Shown: positions 45,032 to 54,504, numbered from the stretch's first letter. The stretch: 64,000 nt of DNA from Sulfurovum sp. (GCA_027049035.1 JALTVI010000018.1:155691-219690); one strand, 5' to 3'. Notes: generated by a model not told the origin, from the sequence alone. Made by a program: numbers and translations.

Positions 45032-45088
45032 AGATGACAATATGACATATTTTTACACGCTGCGCACCAAAGGCGGTAGACTTTCCCT

Positions 45089-46876
45089 ATGAAAAAACAA
45101 GAACTTTTGCAAACCTATTTCGGACACAAAGGCTTCCGCCCGCTGCAGGAGGAGGTGATCGATGCGATCCTCTCGGGTGAGGATGTGCTGATGATCCTTC
45201 CCACAGGCGGTGGAAAGTCGCTCTGCTACCAGCTGCCCACCCTGATGATGGAGGGGGTGACGGTGGTCGTCTCACCGCTGCTGGCGCTGATGCACGATCA
45301 GGTGACTGCACTCAAAGCCAACGGCATCGAAGCGGCGATGCTCTCTTCGATGCAGACACCCGAAGAGAGCCGTGATATCGAACAGCAGCTGCGTCAGGGA
45401 AATATCAGGCTGCTCTATGTCGCCCCCGAGCGTCTGACCAATCCCTACTTTCTGAATCTGTTGCGTACATTGAAGCTAAACTTCTTTGTCATCGACGAAG
45501 CGCACTGTGTTAGCGAGTGGGGGCACGAGTTTCGTGAGAACTACCGTCAGCTCTCCCTGCTCAAGCATGAATTTCCCGAAGTCCCCATTGCCGCCTTCAC
45601 CGCAACGGCAACCAAAACCGTCGAAGCGGATATCGCGACAAACCTTGGACTTGTCTCTCCCAAACGGGTGCGGGGTTCACTCTTCAGAGAGAACCTGACC
45701 ATACAGGCACGCCACCGCATCAAGGACGGCCGCGAACAGCTGATGGCCTTTCTGGAGGCACACAGGGGAGAGTCGGGCATTATCTACACGCTTTCGAGAA
45801 AACAGACCGAATCGGTCGCGCACTTTCTGCAGAACAAAGGCATCGAAGCCAGAGCCTACCACGCGGGATTACCCACAGAAGAGAAGAATGCCACCTACAA
45901 GGATTTCGTAGCCGACAGGGTGCAGGTGGTTGTCGCCACCATCGCCTTTGGCATGGGGATAGACAAGAGCAATATCCGTTTTGTCGTACACATGACGATG
46001 CCAAAGACGCTGGAGAACTATTATCAGGAGATCGGCCGAGCAGGCCGTGACGGGCTTGAGGCGGAGACACTGCTGCTCTTTTCGGCTTCGGACATCGTGC
46101 AGCAGAAGATGTTCATAGAGGATCTGCCCGAAACCCCCTACAAGCAGCATGCATTCGAGAAGCTTGAGAGCATGGTGCGCTTTGCCAACAGCGAGGGGTG
46201 CCGCCATCAGAGTATCGCTTCCTATTTCGATGACCGCATAGAGAGCTGTGTTGACAAGTGTGACAACTGTCTGGCCCCAGAGAGCGAAAAGACCGATATT
46301 ACCGATGCTTCACGCATGCTGCTTTCGGCCATCGTGCGCACAGGACAGAAGTTCGGCCTGCACTATGTTGTCGATGTGCTTCGCGGCAGCAAAGAGCAGC
46401 GGATACTTCAAAACGGCCACGATGCACTCTCAGTCTACGGCATAGGGGAGCACTATACCAAGGCGCAGTGGCTGACCATCGCCGACAAACTGCTGGAGCT
46501 TGGTGCGCTGCAGATTGGGGAGTTCAAAGTGTACCATCTGAGCAGTTTTGGGGTGGAGGTGCTCAAAGGGGCGCACCCCATCGATCTAAAAAAAGAGCGT
46601 CTGCAGGTGCAAAAGCGCATCTCAAAACGTAAAGAGACCTATTTTGACGACTACGATGTAGAGATGTATGACAGGTTAAAAGACCTGCGTACCCAGATTG
46701 CATCAGAGAACGGTATCCCACCCTACATCGTCTTTTCCGACAAGACCCTCAAAGACCTCAGTGCCAAAAAACCGCAGACCCGAGAAGAGATGCTGGAGGT
46801 GCACGGTATTGGAGCTGTAAAGTACGACAGATATGGAGAGGCGTTTCTTGAAGAGCTAAAGCAGGCGGCCTCTTGA
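45089..46876 (+). CDS. recQ: ATP-dependent DNA helicase RecQ
   Basis: 595 residues. Superfamily 2 helicase: Walker A ILPTGGGKSLCYQ, DEAHCVSEWGHEFR, motif III AFTATATKTV, motif V-VI GMGIDKSNIRFVVH and QEIGRAGRDG. RecQ-Ct zinc-binding cysteines (EGCRHQSIASYF, ESCVDKCDNC), winged helix, and a C-terminal HRDC domain (LKDLRTQIASENGIPPYIVF). Unwinds recombination intermediates. Its stop overlaps the -35 of the downstream toxin-antitoxin promoter. Confidence 0.96.
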   Translation: MKKQELLQTYFGHKGFRPLQEEVIDAILSGEDVLMILPTGGGKSLCYQLPTLMMEGVTVVVSPLLALMHDQVTALKANGIEAAMLSSMQTPEESRDIEQQLRQGNIRLLYVAPERLTNPYFLNLLRTLKLNFFVIDEAHCVSEWGHEFRENYRQLSLLKHEFPEVPIAAFTATATKTVEADIATNLGLVSPKRVRGSLFRENLTIQARHRIKDGREQLMAFLEAHRGESGIIYTLSRKQTESVAHFLQNKGIEARAYHAGLPTEEKNATYKDFVADRVQVVVATIAFGMGIDKSNIRFVVHMTMPKTLENYYQEIGRAGRDGLEAETLLLFSASDIVQQKMFIEDLPETPYKQHAFEKLESMVRFANSEGCRHQSIASYFDDRIESCVDKCDNCLAPESEKTDITDASRMLLSAIVRTGQKFGLHYVVDVLRGSKEQRILQNGHDALSVYGIGEHYTKAQWLTIADKLLELGALQIGEFKVYHLSSFGVEVLKGAHPIDLKKERLQVQKRISKRKETYFDDYDVEMYDRLKDLRTQIASENGIPPYIVFSDKTLKDLSAKKPQTREEMLEVHGIGAVKYDRYGEAFLEELKQAAS

Positions 46877-46914
46877 CAAAACATATAATAGACAATATAA
46901 TAAACAATATAAAA
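46873..46914 (+). promoter_or_regulatory. Consensus promoter with direct repeats for the toxin-antitoxin pair
   Basis: TTGACA (46873-46878), 17 bases, TATAAT (46896-46901): a perfect sigma-70 match. The -10 lies in three roughly 11-bp repeats (ACATATAATAG, ACAATATAATA, ACAATATAAAA), a plausible operator for the ribbon-helix-helix antitoxin. Confidence 0.65.
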
Positions 46915-46930
46915 AGCTAGGAGTAGCCGC

Positions 46931-47146
46931 ATGTATAAAACGGTAAAGCCAACAACATTTACGCTGCCTCTCTATCTTGTTGAAGAGCTTGATACGCTTG
47001 CAAAGTCGCTTGGAAAGAAGAAAACTGCTATTGTGGCAGAAGCGCTTGAAATGTATATGGATCTGCAGGATTTGAAATTGGCAGAGTCGCGACTGGATGA
47101 TGAAGAGATGGCAGCAGATGATTTTTTCAAGGAAGTAGGGGCGTAG
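46931..47146 (+). CDS. Ribbon-helix-helix antitoxin
   Basis: 71 residues. N-terminal RHH DNA-binding motif (TTFTLPLYLVEELDTLAKSL, KKTAIVAEALEMYM) and an acidic C-terminal tail (DDEEMAADDFFKEV) that would wrap the toxin. CTAGGAGTAGCC precedes the ATG. Located 3 bases before the RelE-like gene; probably autorepressor of the pair. Confidence 0.85.
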   Translation: MYKTVKPTTFTLPLYLVEELDTLAKSLGKKKTAIVAEALEMYMDLQDLKLAESRLDDEEMAADDFFKEVGA

Positions 47147-47149
47147 AGA

Positions 47150-47437
47150 GTGTATTCGCTTCTGTTCAAATCGAGTGTCAAAAAAGATTTCAGACAGATA
47201 GCAAAATCGGATATCGCTTTTATCAAAGAGTCGCTAAAGCTTTTTGCCGAGCGCTTCGATACTGAGTATGAGCAGAGCCTGCTGCAAACGGGTAAGATCA
47301 AAAAACTTCAGGGAGAGACAGAAGTTTTATATCGGTTGAGACTCAGGCGATACAGAGTGATCTACAAAAAAGAGCAGGAGCGTCTGGTGATACTGGTGCT
47401 CTCTGTGAAATCCCGTCAGGGTGCCTATAAAAAGTGA
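47150..47437 (+). CDS. RelE/ParE-superfamily toxin
   Basis: 95 residues from a GTG. RelE fold features: SVKKDFRQIAKSD, KIKKLQGETEVLYRLRLRRYRVIYK and VLSVKSRQGAYK. RelE relatives cleave mRNA on the ribosome; ParE relatives attack gyrase; the basic RLRLRRYRVIY favours a RelE-like mRNase, but this is not certain. The end overlaps a GTG of the rnhB frame, not its real start. Confidence 0.85.
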   Translation: MYSLLFKSSVKKDFRQIAKSDIAFIKESLKLFAERFDTEYEQSLLQTGKIKKLQGETEVLYRLRLRRYRVIYKKEQERLVILVLSVKSRQGAYKK

Positions 47438-47445
47438 GGAAAAAG

Positions 47446-48006
47446 ATGAATGAACTGCCTCTCTGCGGCATAGACGAAGCGGGTAGAGGGCCACTGGCAG
47501 GACCGCTTGTTATGGCGGGTGTCGTGTTGACAGAAGCGATTGACGGATTGATGGACTCCAAGCAGCTGAGTGAAAAAAAGCGTGAGATATTGTTTGAAAA
47601 AATAGTTGCTACAGCACGGTACCATATTGTCTCATTCAGTGCCGAAGAGATCGACGGTGAGGGGATATCGAAGTGTCTTGCAAAAGGCTTGCGTGCCATC
47701 CAGGAAACGCTGCCGGGATGCCGCTACCTCTTTGACGGCAACAGCCGCTTTGGGGTTGACAACCTGGAGACACTTGTCAAAGCAGATGCTATTGTAGCAG
47801 AGGTGAGTGCGGCGAGTATTTTGGCAAAGGTGACGCGTGACCGTGAAATGGTGAGATTGTCAGAGATCTACAGGGAGTATGGCTTTGAGAATCACAAAGG
47901 GTATGCGACAAAAGCACATTGTGAAGCGCTGATGCGGCACGGGCGTTCTCCCGTGCACAGAAAGAGTTTTCGCGTAAAAGGACTTGACGAGCCTACGCTC
48001 TTTTAG
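47446..48006 (+). CDS. rnhB: Ribonuclease HII
   Basis: 186 residues from ATG 47446 with GAGGA 5 bases upstream. Cleaves RNA in RNA-DNA duplexes and single ribonucleotides. GIDEAGRGPLAGP carries the first catalytic Asp-Glu; LFDGNSRF and the later SILAKVTRDREM supply the others. The 4-base overlap with the convergent gene's end is at 48003-48006. Confidence 0.95.
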   Translation: MNELPLCGIDEAGRGPLAGPLVMAGVVLTEAIDGLMDSKQLSEKKREILFEKIVATARYHIVSFSAEEIDGEGISKCLAKGLRAIQETLPGCRYLFDGNSRFGVDNLETLVKADAIVAEVSAASILAKVTRDREMVRLSEIYREYGFENHKGYATKAHCEALMRHGRSPVHRKSFRVKGLDEPTLF

Positions 48007-49337
48007 AGCGGAACACCGTTGATGGTGACTTTGCCGTCTTTGAGGACGAAGTTGTAAACCTTTTTGCCCTTCTCCTCTTTTGGAGGAATGAGCATCATCA
48101 CCATCATCGCACGCGGGTCTTTGGCGATCATCGAAGCGATGGTTTCTGAGAGCGACAGCGTTGTTGTCGCATCGATGGCGCCAAGCAGCAGCATCGGGTT
48201 TTGTTCAATCTGTGCAAAGTCGATACCCGGTGCAACTTCAAGCGTAGCGTTCAGTGCTATATCTCCCAGGTTGTTTCCGTTTTCAACTATTTTTTCGACA
48301 GCGAATCTGTTTACCGTCATCTTCATCCCTTTGGAGAGCAGCTGTTTGAGGGCGGCGTTGAACGCATCTTCATCTTTTTCGGGATCGCTGTTTTGCAGTA
48401 CCTCCAGCGCCTTGGCATCGAGATTGTCAGTACGGGCATCGAACACAGTCTGTTCCATGGCAATGGTCTGTCCCTGGCCTCTCATCGTAGTTGTCGCAAC
48501 GGTTGCAGTCACGCTGCTTGAGAGCAGGCTGTTTTGCTCTTTTTCGGAAGTTTCTATCTTGATGTTGTCAATCGCCAAGCTTCCCTGTCCCTTTTTGGTA
48601 ACGGTGATTTTCGCTACGCTATAGTCGGCATCCATATCGTAGGGCGACGGTCCGGTCGATTTGTATGTGGCAACGGTTTTGTCTATAAGTGCTTTGAGCC
48701 CATCTGAACTCTCCATGCCAAGAAGTGTGACTTTCTGCTTGAGAGTGGCGAGTGCTCCTTTGTCGAGGGCACCTTCGAAAGTTGCCCCTTTCATAGTAAG
48801 TGTGACCGACTCGGAGTCGTCACGCAGGGTTTCGTGAATATCTTTGAGATAGCCCTTGAAGGCGGAAAGGTCTTTTCGCAGGTCGATGTGCATCAGCAGC
48901 TTTTTCTCCGAGAGTATCTTCTCAATCTGTGCCAGTACCTTTTTGTCGTCATCATCTTCAGCCGCATTGTGTACACTGTCCGGTAGCGTGAGCGGGTAGA
49001 GGTCCATAGAAAGTGCACTGTAGAGGTCCGGCTGATAGGTGATGTCGACACCCATTTTTAAGCCTTTGAGTGCCTCTATATCCTGTACGGTTGCATTTGC
49101 TCCTACACGCTTGAAGTAGGCAGCCATCTTTTTGGGGTCTTCAAAGGTAATGACAAAATGCTCTTTTTTAGGGCTGCTGCTGCGCTCCTCAACAACAAAA
49201 CCGCTCTGCTGCATTGCCGTAATCTCTGTATTGAGCTGTTGTTTGACCTCTTCGTTGAGTCTGCTGTTCCCTGCGGTATAGAAGTAGATGAGCGCGACAG
49301 CGGCAATGGCAAAGATGCTTGCGATAATTTTTTTCAT
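48003..49337 (-). CDS. DUF945 (YdgA-like) exported protein
   Basis: 444 residues from ATG 49337 (AAGGAATACCTT upstream); the frame opens at 49424 within aroC leader sequence. One N-terminal membrane anchor (MKKIIASIFAIAAVALIYFY), then a large periplasmic part of repeated beta-strand pairs typical of DUF945/AsmA-like proteins (VTLTMKGATFEGALDKG, DADYSVAKITVTKKG, LNATLEVAPGIDF). Function unknown in the family; possibly lipid transport or envelope structure. Confidence 0.72.
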   Translation of the reverse strand: MKKIIASIFAIAAVALIYFYTAGNSRLNEEVKQQLNTEITAMQQSGFVVEERSSSPKKEHFVITFEDPKKMAAYFKRVGANATVQDIEALKGLKMGVDITYQPDLYSALSMDLYPLTLPDSVHNAAEDDDDKKVLAQIEKILSEKKLLMHIDLRKDLSAFKGYLKDIHETLRDDSESVTLTMKGATFEGALDKGALATLKQKVTLLGMESSDGLKALIDKTVATYKSTGPSPYDMDADYSVAKITVTKKGQGSLAIDNIKIETSEKEQNSLLSSSVTATVATTTMRGQGQTIAMEQTVFDARTDNLDAKALEVLQNSDPEKDEDAFNAALKQLLSKGMKMTVNRFAVEKIVENGNNLGDIALNATLEVAPGIDFAQIEQNPMLLLGAIDATTTLSLSETIASMIAKDPRAMMVMMLIPPKEEKGKKVYNFVLKDGKVTINGVPL

Positions 49338-49347
49338 AAGGTATTCC

Positions 49348-50427
49348 TTAGTGTGTGGGGTAGAGGGCTTTGAGATGGTCCATCTTTTTGCCGAGGTTGA
49401 GCAGCCCCATATCTGCAAGGACAAGGGCCATCATCGCTTCGCAGACGACGGCTCCCCGTATGGCGACGCATGGGTCGTGCCGTCCTTTGAGGTTGCAGAC
49501 GGTCGGTTCGTTGTTAACCGTGACCGTCTCCTGCTCCTTGAAGATGGAGGGGGTCGGTTTGAAGTGTGTCTTTACGATGATGGTGTCACCGTTGCTGATA
49601 CCGCCGAGTATACCGCCGGAGTGGTTGCTTTTGAAGCCATCGGGGGTGATGGGGTCGTTGTTCTGGCTGCCTTTGAGGTGTGTGCTGGCAATACCGTCGC
49701 CGATCTCTACGGCTTTGGCGGCGTTGATACCCATCATCGCATCTGCAAGAATGGCATCGAGCTTGTAGTAGAGCGGTTCGCCAAGACCGATGGGTACCCC
49801 GTTGGCTGTTGTCAGCACCACGCCGCCAACGGAGTCGTGGGCCTCTTTGGCTGCGAGCACGGCCGCCTCCTGGGCTGCCTCCTTGTTGGGGTCGAGCGCA
49901 TAGAGTTTGGAGCCTTTGGCGTGTTCGAAGTCGATCGTTTCAGCCTTGATGCCGTCCACTTCGCACAGACCGCTCTGGATGGAGACGCCTATCTCTTTGA
50001 GCATCAGTTTGGCAATCGCCCCGCCGGCAACGCGTGCGGCCGTCTCTCTGGCCGAGGAGCGTCCGCCGCCGCGGTAGTCGCGAAGGCCGTACTTGTGAAA
50101 ATAGGTGAAATCGGCATGGCCGGGTCGGAAGAGGTCTTTGATGCTGTCGTAGTCCTTGCTCTTCTGGTTGGTGTTGAAGATGACCATCGCAATCGGGGTA
50201 CCGGTACTGAGCCCTTCGAAAACGCCTGAGAGAATTTCCACCTTGTCATCCTCTTTTCGCCCCGTTTCCAGCTTGCTCTTGCCCGGTTTTCTGCGGTCGA
50301 GTTCGGACTGGATGAAAGCTTCGTCTATCTTCAGGCCTGCCGGTATACCGTCAAGAATGCAGCCGATCGCTTTGCCGTGCGACTCACCAAAGGTAGTCAG
50401 TGTCAGTTTCTTTCCGAACGTGTTCAT
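49348..50427 (-). CDS. aroC: Chorismate synthase
   Basis: 359 residues. Last step of the shikimate pathway, FMN-dependent. Motifs: [39 protein letters not shown] (RxxGGxSS-like region) and [15 protein letters not shown]. Overlaps rnc by 4 bases. Confidence 0.97.
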   Translation of the reverse strand: MNTFGKKLTLTTFGESHGKAIGCILDGIPAGLKIDEAFIQSELDRRKPGKSKLETGRKEDDKVEILSGVFEGLSTGTPIAMVIFNTNQKSKDYDSIKDLFRPGHADFTYFHKYGLRDYRGGGRSSARETAARVAGGAIAKLMLKEIGVSIQSGLCEVDGIKAETIDFEHAKGSKLYALDPNKEAAQEAAVLAAKEAHDSVGGVVLTTANGVPIGLGEPLYYKLDAILADAMMGINAAKAVEIGDGIASTHLKGSQNNDPITPDGFKSNHSGGILGGISNGDTIIVKTHFKPTPSIFKEQETVTVNNEPTVCNLKGRHDPCVAIRGAVVCEAMMALVLADMGLLNLGKKMDHLKALYPTH

Positions 50428-51101
50428 TGCTTCAGTGCCTCCAGTGCGATTTTGGCCGCTTTCTGCTGCGCCTCTTTCTTGCTTTTGCCTCTGGCCGAAG
50501 CGATTGTTTCATCGTTGAGCTTGACCGCGATCTCGAACTCTTTTTTGTGGTCGGGACCGGAGCTGCCCAGAAGTTCATACTGCGGCGTAACGCCGTGCGT
50601 TGCCTGTGTCAGCTCCTGCAGGGCGGTCTTGTAGTCTTTGGAGAGGGTGTCAAGATCGATCTTAGGATGCGCCTCTTCAAGCAGATCGATGGCGATCCTT
50701 TTCGCCGTATCGAGCCCTGCTTCAAGGTAGATGGCACCAATCACCGCTTCAAAAGCGTTGGAGAGCAGGGAGGGTTTGTTGCGCCCGTTGTTGTTCTCTT
50801 CGGCCGGAGAGAGGTAGATGTACGCTCCCAGATCGATGGCGCGTGCAAGCAGGGTAAAGCCGCTTTCATTGACAAGCGAGGCTCTGATCTTGGAGAGTAT
50901 ACCTTCGTTCGATTTGGGAAACTTGTTGAAGAGGTACTCTCCGACGATGAGGTCGAGTACCGCGTCGCCGAGAAACTCAAGCCGCTCATTATTGTAAGGC
51001 TTTTTGTCACTCTTGTGTGTCAAAGCCTCAATAATCAACTGCTTGTCCTTGAAGGTATAGCCAAGCCGTTTTTCAAGTTGGGCGTAGTCTGTCATTGTCA
51101 C
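50424..51101 (-). CDS. rnc: Ribonuclease III
   Basis: 225 residues. Signature [20 protein letters not shown] with the catalytic Glu/Asp, second acidic site [17 protein letters not shown], and a C-terminal dsRNA-binding domain ([37 protein letters not shown]). Processes rRNA precursors. Sits in the aroC-rnc-rnhA-lapB operon, overlapping both neighbours by 4 bases. Confidence 0.97.
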   Translation of the reverse strand: MTMTDYAQLEKRLGYTFKDKQLIIEALTHKSDKKPYNNERLEFLGDAVLDLIVGEYLFNKFPKSNEGILSKIRASLVNESGFTLLARAIDLGAYIYLSPAEENNNGRNKPSLLSNAFEAVIGAIYLEAGLDTAKRIAIDLLEEAHPKIDLDTLSKDYKTALQELTQATHGVTPQYELLGSSGPDHKKEFEIAVKLNDETIASARGKSKKEAQQKAAKIALEALKQ

Positions 51102-51553
51102 TCCTTGTTTTTAATCGATTGCTGAATGCGCTCAGCCTCGGTACGGGCCAGCTCGTCGCAGCGTTCGTTCTGCGGATGCCCGTCATGCCCGCGTACCCAG
51201 GTGCCTTTGATGTTGTGGGGTTTGGAGACTTCGAGGTACTCCTCCCAGAGATCGACATTCTTGACCTTTTTGAAGCCTTTTCTAACCCATCCCGGAAGCC
51301 ACTCGTTGATCGCCTTGATGACATAGGAGCTGTCGGAGACCACTTCGACATCGCAGGGCTCTTTGAGAAGTTTCAGCCCCTCGATGACCCCGCGCAGCTC
51401 CATGCGGTTGTTGGTGGTATGGTTTTCACCGCCGAAATACTCTTTGGTGTGGCCGTTGTACTCAAGGATGCCTCCGTAGCCGCCCGGTCCGGGGTTGCCC
51501 AGACTCGAGCCGTCAGAGTAGAGAGTAATTCGTTTGCGTGCTTGTTTTGGCAA
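51098..51553 (-). CDS. rnhA: Ribonuclease HI
   Basis: 151 residues. Degrades the RNA strand of hybrids. Catalytic residues in [15 protein letters not shown] (Asp), [13 protein letters not shown] (Glu), [12 protein letters not shown] (Asp) and [21 protein letters not shown] (His/Asp). It begins at a TTG with GAGGAACAGG just upstream and overlaps the end of lapB by 41 bases, an unusually long overlap that couples the two genes. Confidence 0.93.
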   Translation of the reverse strand: MPKQARKRITLYSDGSSLGNPGPGGYGGILEYNGHTKEYFGGENHTTNNRMELRGVIEGLKLLKEPCDVEVVSDSSYVIKAINEWLPGWVRKGFKKVKNVDLWEEYLEVSKPHNIKGTWVRGHDGHPQNERCDELARTEAERIQQSIKNKE

Positions 51554-52556
51554 CCTGTTCCTCGACTTCTACAGAGTTTATCGCCATACAGTTCGGACAG
51601 CGTTTGAACGATACGGGAAAGCTCTGTTTGCATTTTTTACACAGGTACGAAAAGTGCAGGTCCGCCTCTTCAAAACCGCCCTCTCTTGCCGTAGCGATCA
51701 GATCGACGGCGAAGATGCCGCTTTGCGCCATCGGTTTCTGCAGATACCCTTTGGCGTAGTAGAGCGTACCCAGCTGTGTATGTTGTGTGATTATATCCAA
51801 ATCGAGTTGTGAATTGGGTAAGAACCAGAGGATGTCGAGGATCTCGTGCAGCCTGTCTATATCGATGCGCTCCCAGGCGATACGGGTATCCAGCTTGAGC
51901 AGTTCGGCGATCACCAGACGGTACAGTGTAGGTTCTGCATCGAGAATGGCAAGCAGTTTGGGTACCTTCTGTTCTGCCGAGAGGCTGCGTTTGGAGGTAA
52001 GGTCCAGAAAGGACAGGAACTGCTCAAGCTGGGCAGTGTCTTCTCCCAGCATCTTCAGAGGTTCGATCACCTCTTTGGCATGTGTGAAGTCGTGCATCGT
52101 CTCGTAGACGATGCCAAGTTCGTAAAGCACCTTTTTACTGCGCGGTTTTTTGCGCAGAATCTCGACATAGATAGAGCGGGCACGTTCGAGAAAACCCGCG
52201 TGCAGATAGGTGGTTCCCAGCCGTTCCATCAGTTCCGTTTTGGCAAGGTCGCCTGGCATATGCTTGATGAGGTAGAGGTAGATGTTGATTGCCTTGTGGT
52301 ACTCTCCTGAGCTTTCGAAAGCCTTGGCAAGGAGAGTCAGCGGTTTGAACATATGCTCCTCAAAGGGCATGTCCGCCGTATCGAGGGCGCACTCGGCACT
52401 TTCGAACTTGTCGAGGAACTTCAGCAGGTTGCCTGCCTCTTTCTGCTGCTTGTAGATGCCCCATGCATAGGTCGCCACGGCGATGATGAGGCTGATGACG
52501 ATAATGAGCAGTATGCTGAAGAGCGGATCGTCGTATGCGGGAAGAATGTGTTCCAT
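51513..52556 (-). CDS. lapB: LapB/YciM-like TPR protein with zinc-ribbon tail
   Basis: About 347 residues from ATG 52556 (AAAGGTGC upstream). One N-terminal helix (FSILLIIVISLIIAVATYAW), about six TPR units (GEYHKAINIYLYLIKHMPGD, GFLERARSIYVEILRKKP, YELGIVYETMHDFTHAKEV) and a C-terminal rubredoxin-like CKKCKQSFPVSFKRCPNC. This is the LapB architecture; in E. coli LapB controls LpxC turnover by FtsH. Whether this organism regulates LpxC so is unknown. The frame extends to 52739 through a repeat array, which I reject. Confidence 0.82.
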   Translation of the reverse strand: MEHILPAYDDPLFSILLIIVISLIIAVATYAWGIYKQQKEAGNLLKFLDKFESAECALDTADMPFEEHMFKPLTLLAKAFESSGEYHKAINIYLYLIKHMPGDLAKTELMERLGTTYLHAGFLERARSIYVEILRKKPRSKKVLYELGIVYETMHDFTHAKEVIEPLKMLGEDTAQLEQFLSFLDLTSKRSLSAEQKVPKLLAILDAEPTLYRLVIAELLKLDTRIAWERIDIDRLHEILDILWFLPNSQLDLDIITQHTQLGTLYYAKGYLQKPMAQSGIFAVDLIATAREGGFEEADLHFSYLCKKCKQSFPVSFKRCPNCMAINSVEVEEQVAKTSTQTNYSLL

Positions 52557-52574
52557 TATGTGCACCTTTGGTGC

Positions 52575-52602
52575 AGTGAGGAGTGAGGAATGAGGAGTGA
52601 GG
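52575..52602. repeat. Heptanucleotide array, 4 units of AGTGAGG
   Basis: Reverse complement of the CCTCACT heptamer at 4559-4593, with one unit changed to AATGAGG. Here it lies in the leader of lapB, 19 bases before its start. Confidence 0.8.
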
Positions 52603-52707
52603 AGTTTTGGTATGCACTGCGTGGCAGTGCTATTGTTGAATGATAGATGTTTTGGTTGCTCACTGCTATTCCTCTTTTTGTGTTGTTGGTGATTATACCA
52701 AATAGGA

Positions 52708-52713
52708 TATAAT
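52708..52713 (+). promoter_or_regulatory. -10 box of dnaG
   Basis: TATAAT, with TTGGTG 16 bases upstream. The dnaG ATG begins only 6 bases after it and no ribosome site is present, so the message is probably leaderless. Confidence 0.55.
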
Positions 52714-52719
52714 GCCGTC

Positions 52720-54375
52720 ATGATTGATAACGCTTCCATAGAGTCACTAAAAAACAGTATCGATATTGTCGATGTCGTCGGAAACTATGTCGAGCTGAAG
52801 AAGGCGGGTGCCAACTACAAGGCCAACTGTCCCTTTCACGGTGAGAAGACACCCTCCTTTGTCGTCAGCCCCTCCAAGCAGATCTACCACTGTTTCGGAT
52901 GCGGTGCCGGCGGAGATGCCATCAAATTCGTGATGGAGCTTGAGAAACTCAACTACCCCGAAGCGATAGAAAAACTGGCGTCGATGTATAACTTTTCGCT
53001 GCGCTACACCAAAGGGAGTTCGGACTACTCCGATGCCAGACGCGTCCTCGAGGCGATTCAGCGCTGGTATGTGAAAAACCTTGAGCAGAACGAAACAGCC
53101 CGAAACTACCTCAAAGAGCGGGGCATTTCGCAAAACTCCATCGAGCGTTTCGGTATCGGCTACGTCCCCGAAGGTCGATCGGTGATGCGCTTTTTGGATA
53201 CCATGTCGCTTCCCCGTCCGCAGGCTGCCGAAGCGGGTATTATCGCCCAGGGAGAAGACGGTGGCTACTACGCCAGACTGGTAGAGCGTATCACCTTTCC
53301 CATCTACTCGCCAAGCGGTGCGGCCGTGGGTTTTGGGGGAAGGACGATCACAAACCATCCCGCCAAGTACATCAACTCGCCGCAGACGAAGCTCTTCAAC
53401 AAATCGCGTCTGCTCTACGGCTATCATCTTGCCAAAGAGAGCATCTACAAAAATAAAAAACTGATTGTCTGTGAGGGGTACCTCGATGTGGTGATGTTCC
53501 ACCAGGCAGGTTTTACCGAAGCGGTTGCCACACTTGGAACGGCACTGACAAGCGAACACCTGCCGCTGCTGCGAAAGGGTGAGCCCAAAGTCATTCTGGC
53601 ATACGACGGAGACAAAGCCGGCGTGGCTGCCGCACTCAAGGCTGCGCAGATGCTCGCACATGCAGACTTTGACGGCGGTGTGGTGCTCTTCCCCGACGGG
53701 CAGGACCCCGCAGACCTGATCGCCAAGGGGCAGAGCGAGGCGGTAGCGAAGCTGCTGCGTGAAGCCAAGCCGCTCATCCCTTTTGTTCTCGAAAAGATCG
53801 TGGAAGCCTACGATCTGCACGATCCGCGTGCCAAGGAGGCTGCATTCGGGGCGCTCAAGCAGTTTCTTGCAGGGCTCAGCCAGATTATCAAAGATGCCTA
53901 CATTCCTATGGCGGCAAGCCTGCTGGGAGTCGCGCCGGCGATGTTCGGTACACAGGCAAAACCCGAACGCGCCAGAGAGAACTTCTCGCAGCCTAAAGAT
54001 GATGTCGCGCAGCTGAGCATTCTCAAGACACTGGTCGAAAAGCCCGACCTCATCGACTTCGTGCTCGATGTGGCCGATATCAATATGTTCGGCAGCTATG
54101 CCCCGCTCTTTACCGCACTGCTGAACAATGAAACGGAACATCCGCACCTGATGGGACTTTCGGTAGACGAAAGCCTGAAAGTGCTGAGCGAGGAGGAGCT
54201 TCAGGATGCCCTTCGTAGCTTCCTCATACGCCACTACGATACCAGGATCAAACAGGTAAATGCAGACGGGCGTATGCCGTTTGCGCAGAAAGCTTTTCTT
54301 ATCCGAAAGATCAAAACGGACATCATCCCCCGTCTCAAGCGCGGCGAACTGGTCCCTTATGACGATTCCATCTGA
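52720..54375 (+). CDS. dnaG: DNA primase
   Basis: 551 residues. Synthesises RNA primers at the replication fork. N-terminal zinc-binding CPFHGEKTPSF and IYHCFGCGAGGDAI, TOPRIM domain with VCEGYLDVV, ILAYDGDKAG and DPADLI, then a C-terminal helicase-interaction region. Length is a little below E. coli (581). Divergent from lapB; likely a leaderless start. Confidence 0.97.
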   Translation: MIDNASIESLKNSIDIVDVVGNYVELKKAGANYKANCPFHGEKTPSFVVSPSKQIYHCFGCGAGGDAIKFVMELEKLNYPEAIEKLASMYNFSLRYTKGSSDYSDARRVLEAIQRWYVKNLEQNETARNYLKERGISQNSIERFGIGYVPEGRSVMRFLDTMSLPRPQAAEAGIIAQGEDGGYYARLVERITFPIYSPSGAAVGFGGRTITNHPAKYINSPQTKLFNKSRLLYGYHLAKESIYKNKKLIVCEGYLDVVMFHQAGFTEAVATLGTALTSEHLPLLRKGEPKVILAYDGDKAGVAAALKAAQMLAHADFDGGVVLFPDGQDPADLIAKGQSEAVAKLLREAKPLIPFVLEKIVEAYDLHDPRAKEAAFGALKQFLAGLSQIIKDAYIPMAASLLGVAPAMFGTQAKPERARENFSQPKDDVAQLSILKTLVEKPDLIDFVLDVADINMFGSYAPLFTALLNNETEHPHLMGLSVDESLKVLSEEELQDALRSFLIRHYDTRIKQVNADGRMPFAQKAFLIRKIKTDIIPRLKRGELVPYDDSI

Positions 54376-54428
54376 TCTGGGCTGTTCTTTTAGAGATTTT
54401 GTGATAGAATTCTCTCCGCAACATTGAT

Positions 54429-54504
54429 GGGCCCTTAGCTCAGCTGGGAGAGCGCTTCGCTGGCAGCGAAGAGGTCGTCGGTTCGATCCCGATAGGGTCC
54501 ACCA
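54429..54504 (+). tRNA. tRNA-Ala (anticodon GGC), CCA encoded
   Basis: Acceptor GGGCCCT/AGGGTCC with one G-U pair, D-arm GCTCAGCTGGGAGAGC, anticodon stem CTTCG/CGAAG with loop CTGGCAG (GGC), T-arm GTCGG-TTCGATC-CCGAT, discriminator A and encoded CCA. TAGAAT (54405-54410) is a likely -10 box. Confidence 0.95.

Noticed and set aside
49288..50229. 313-residue plus-strand frame opposite aroC
   Set aside because: Shadow; chorismate synthase motifs are on the minus strand.
52747..54234. 495-residue minus-strand frame opposite dnaG
   Set aside because: Shadow; primase motifs are on the plus strand.
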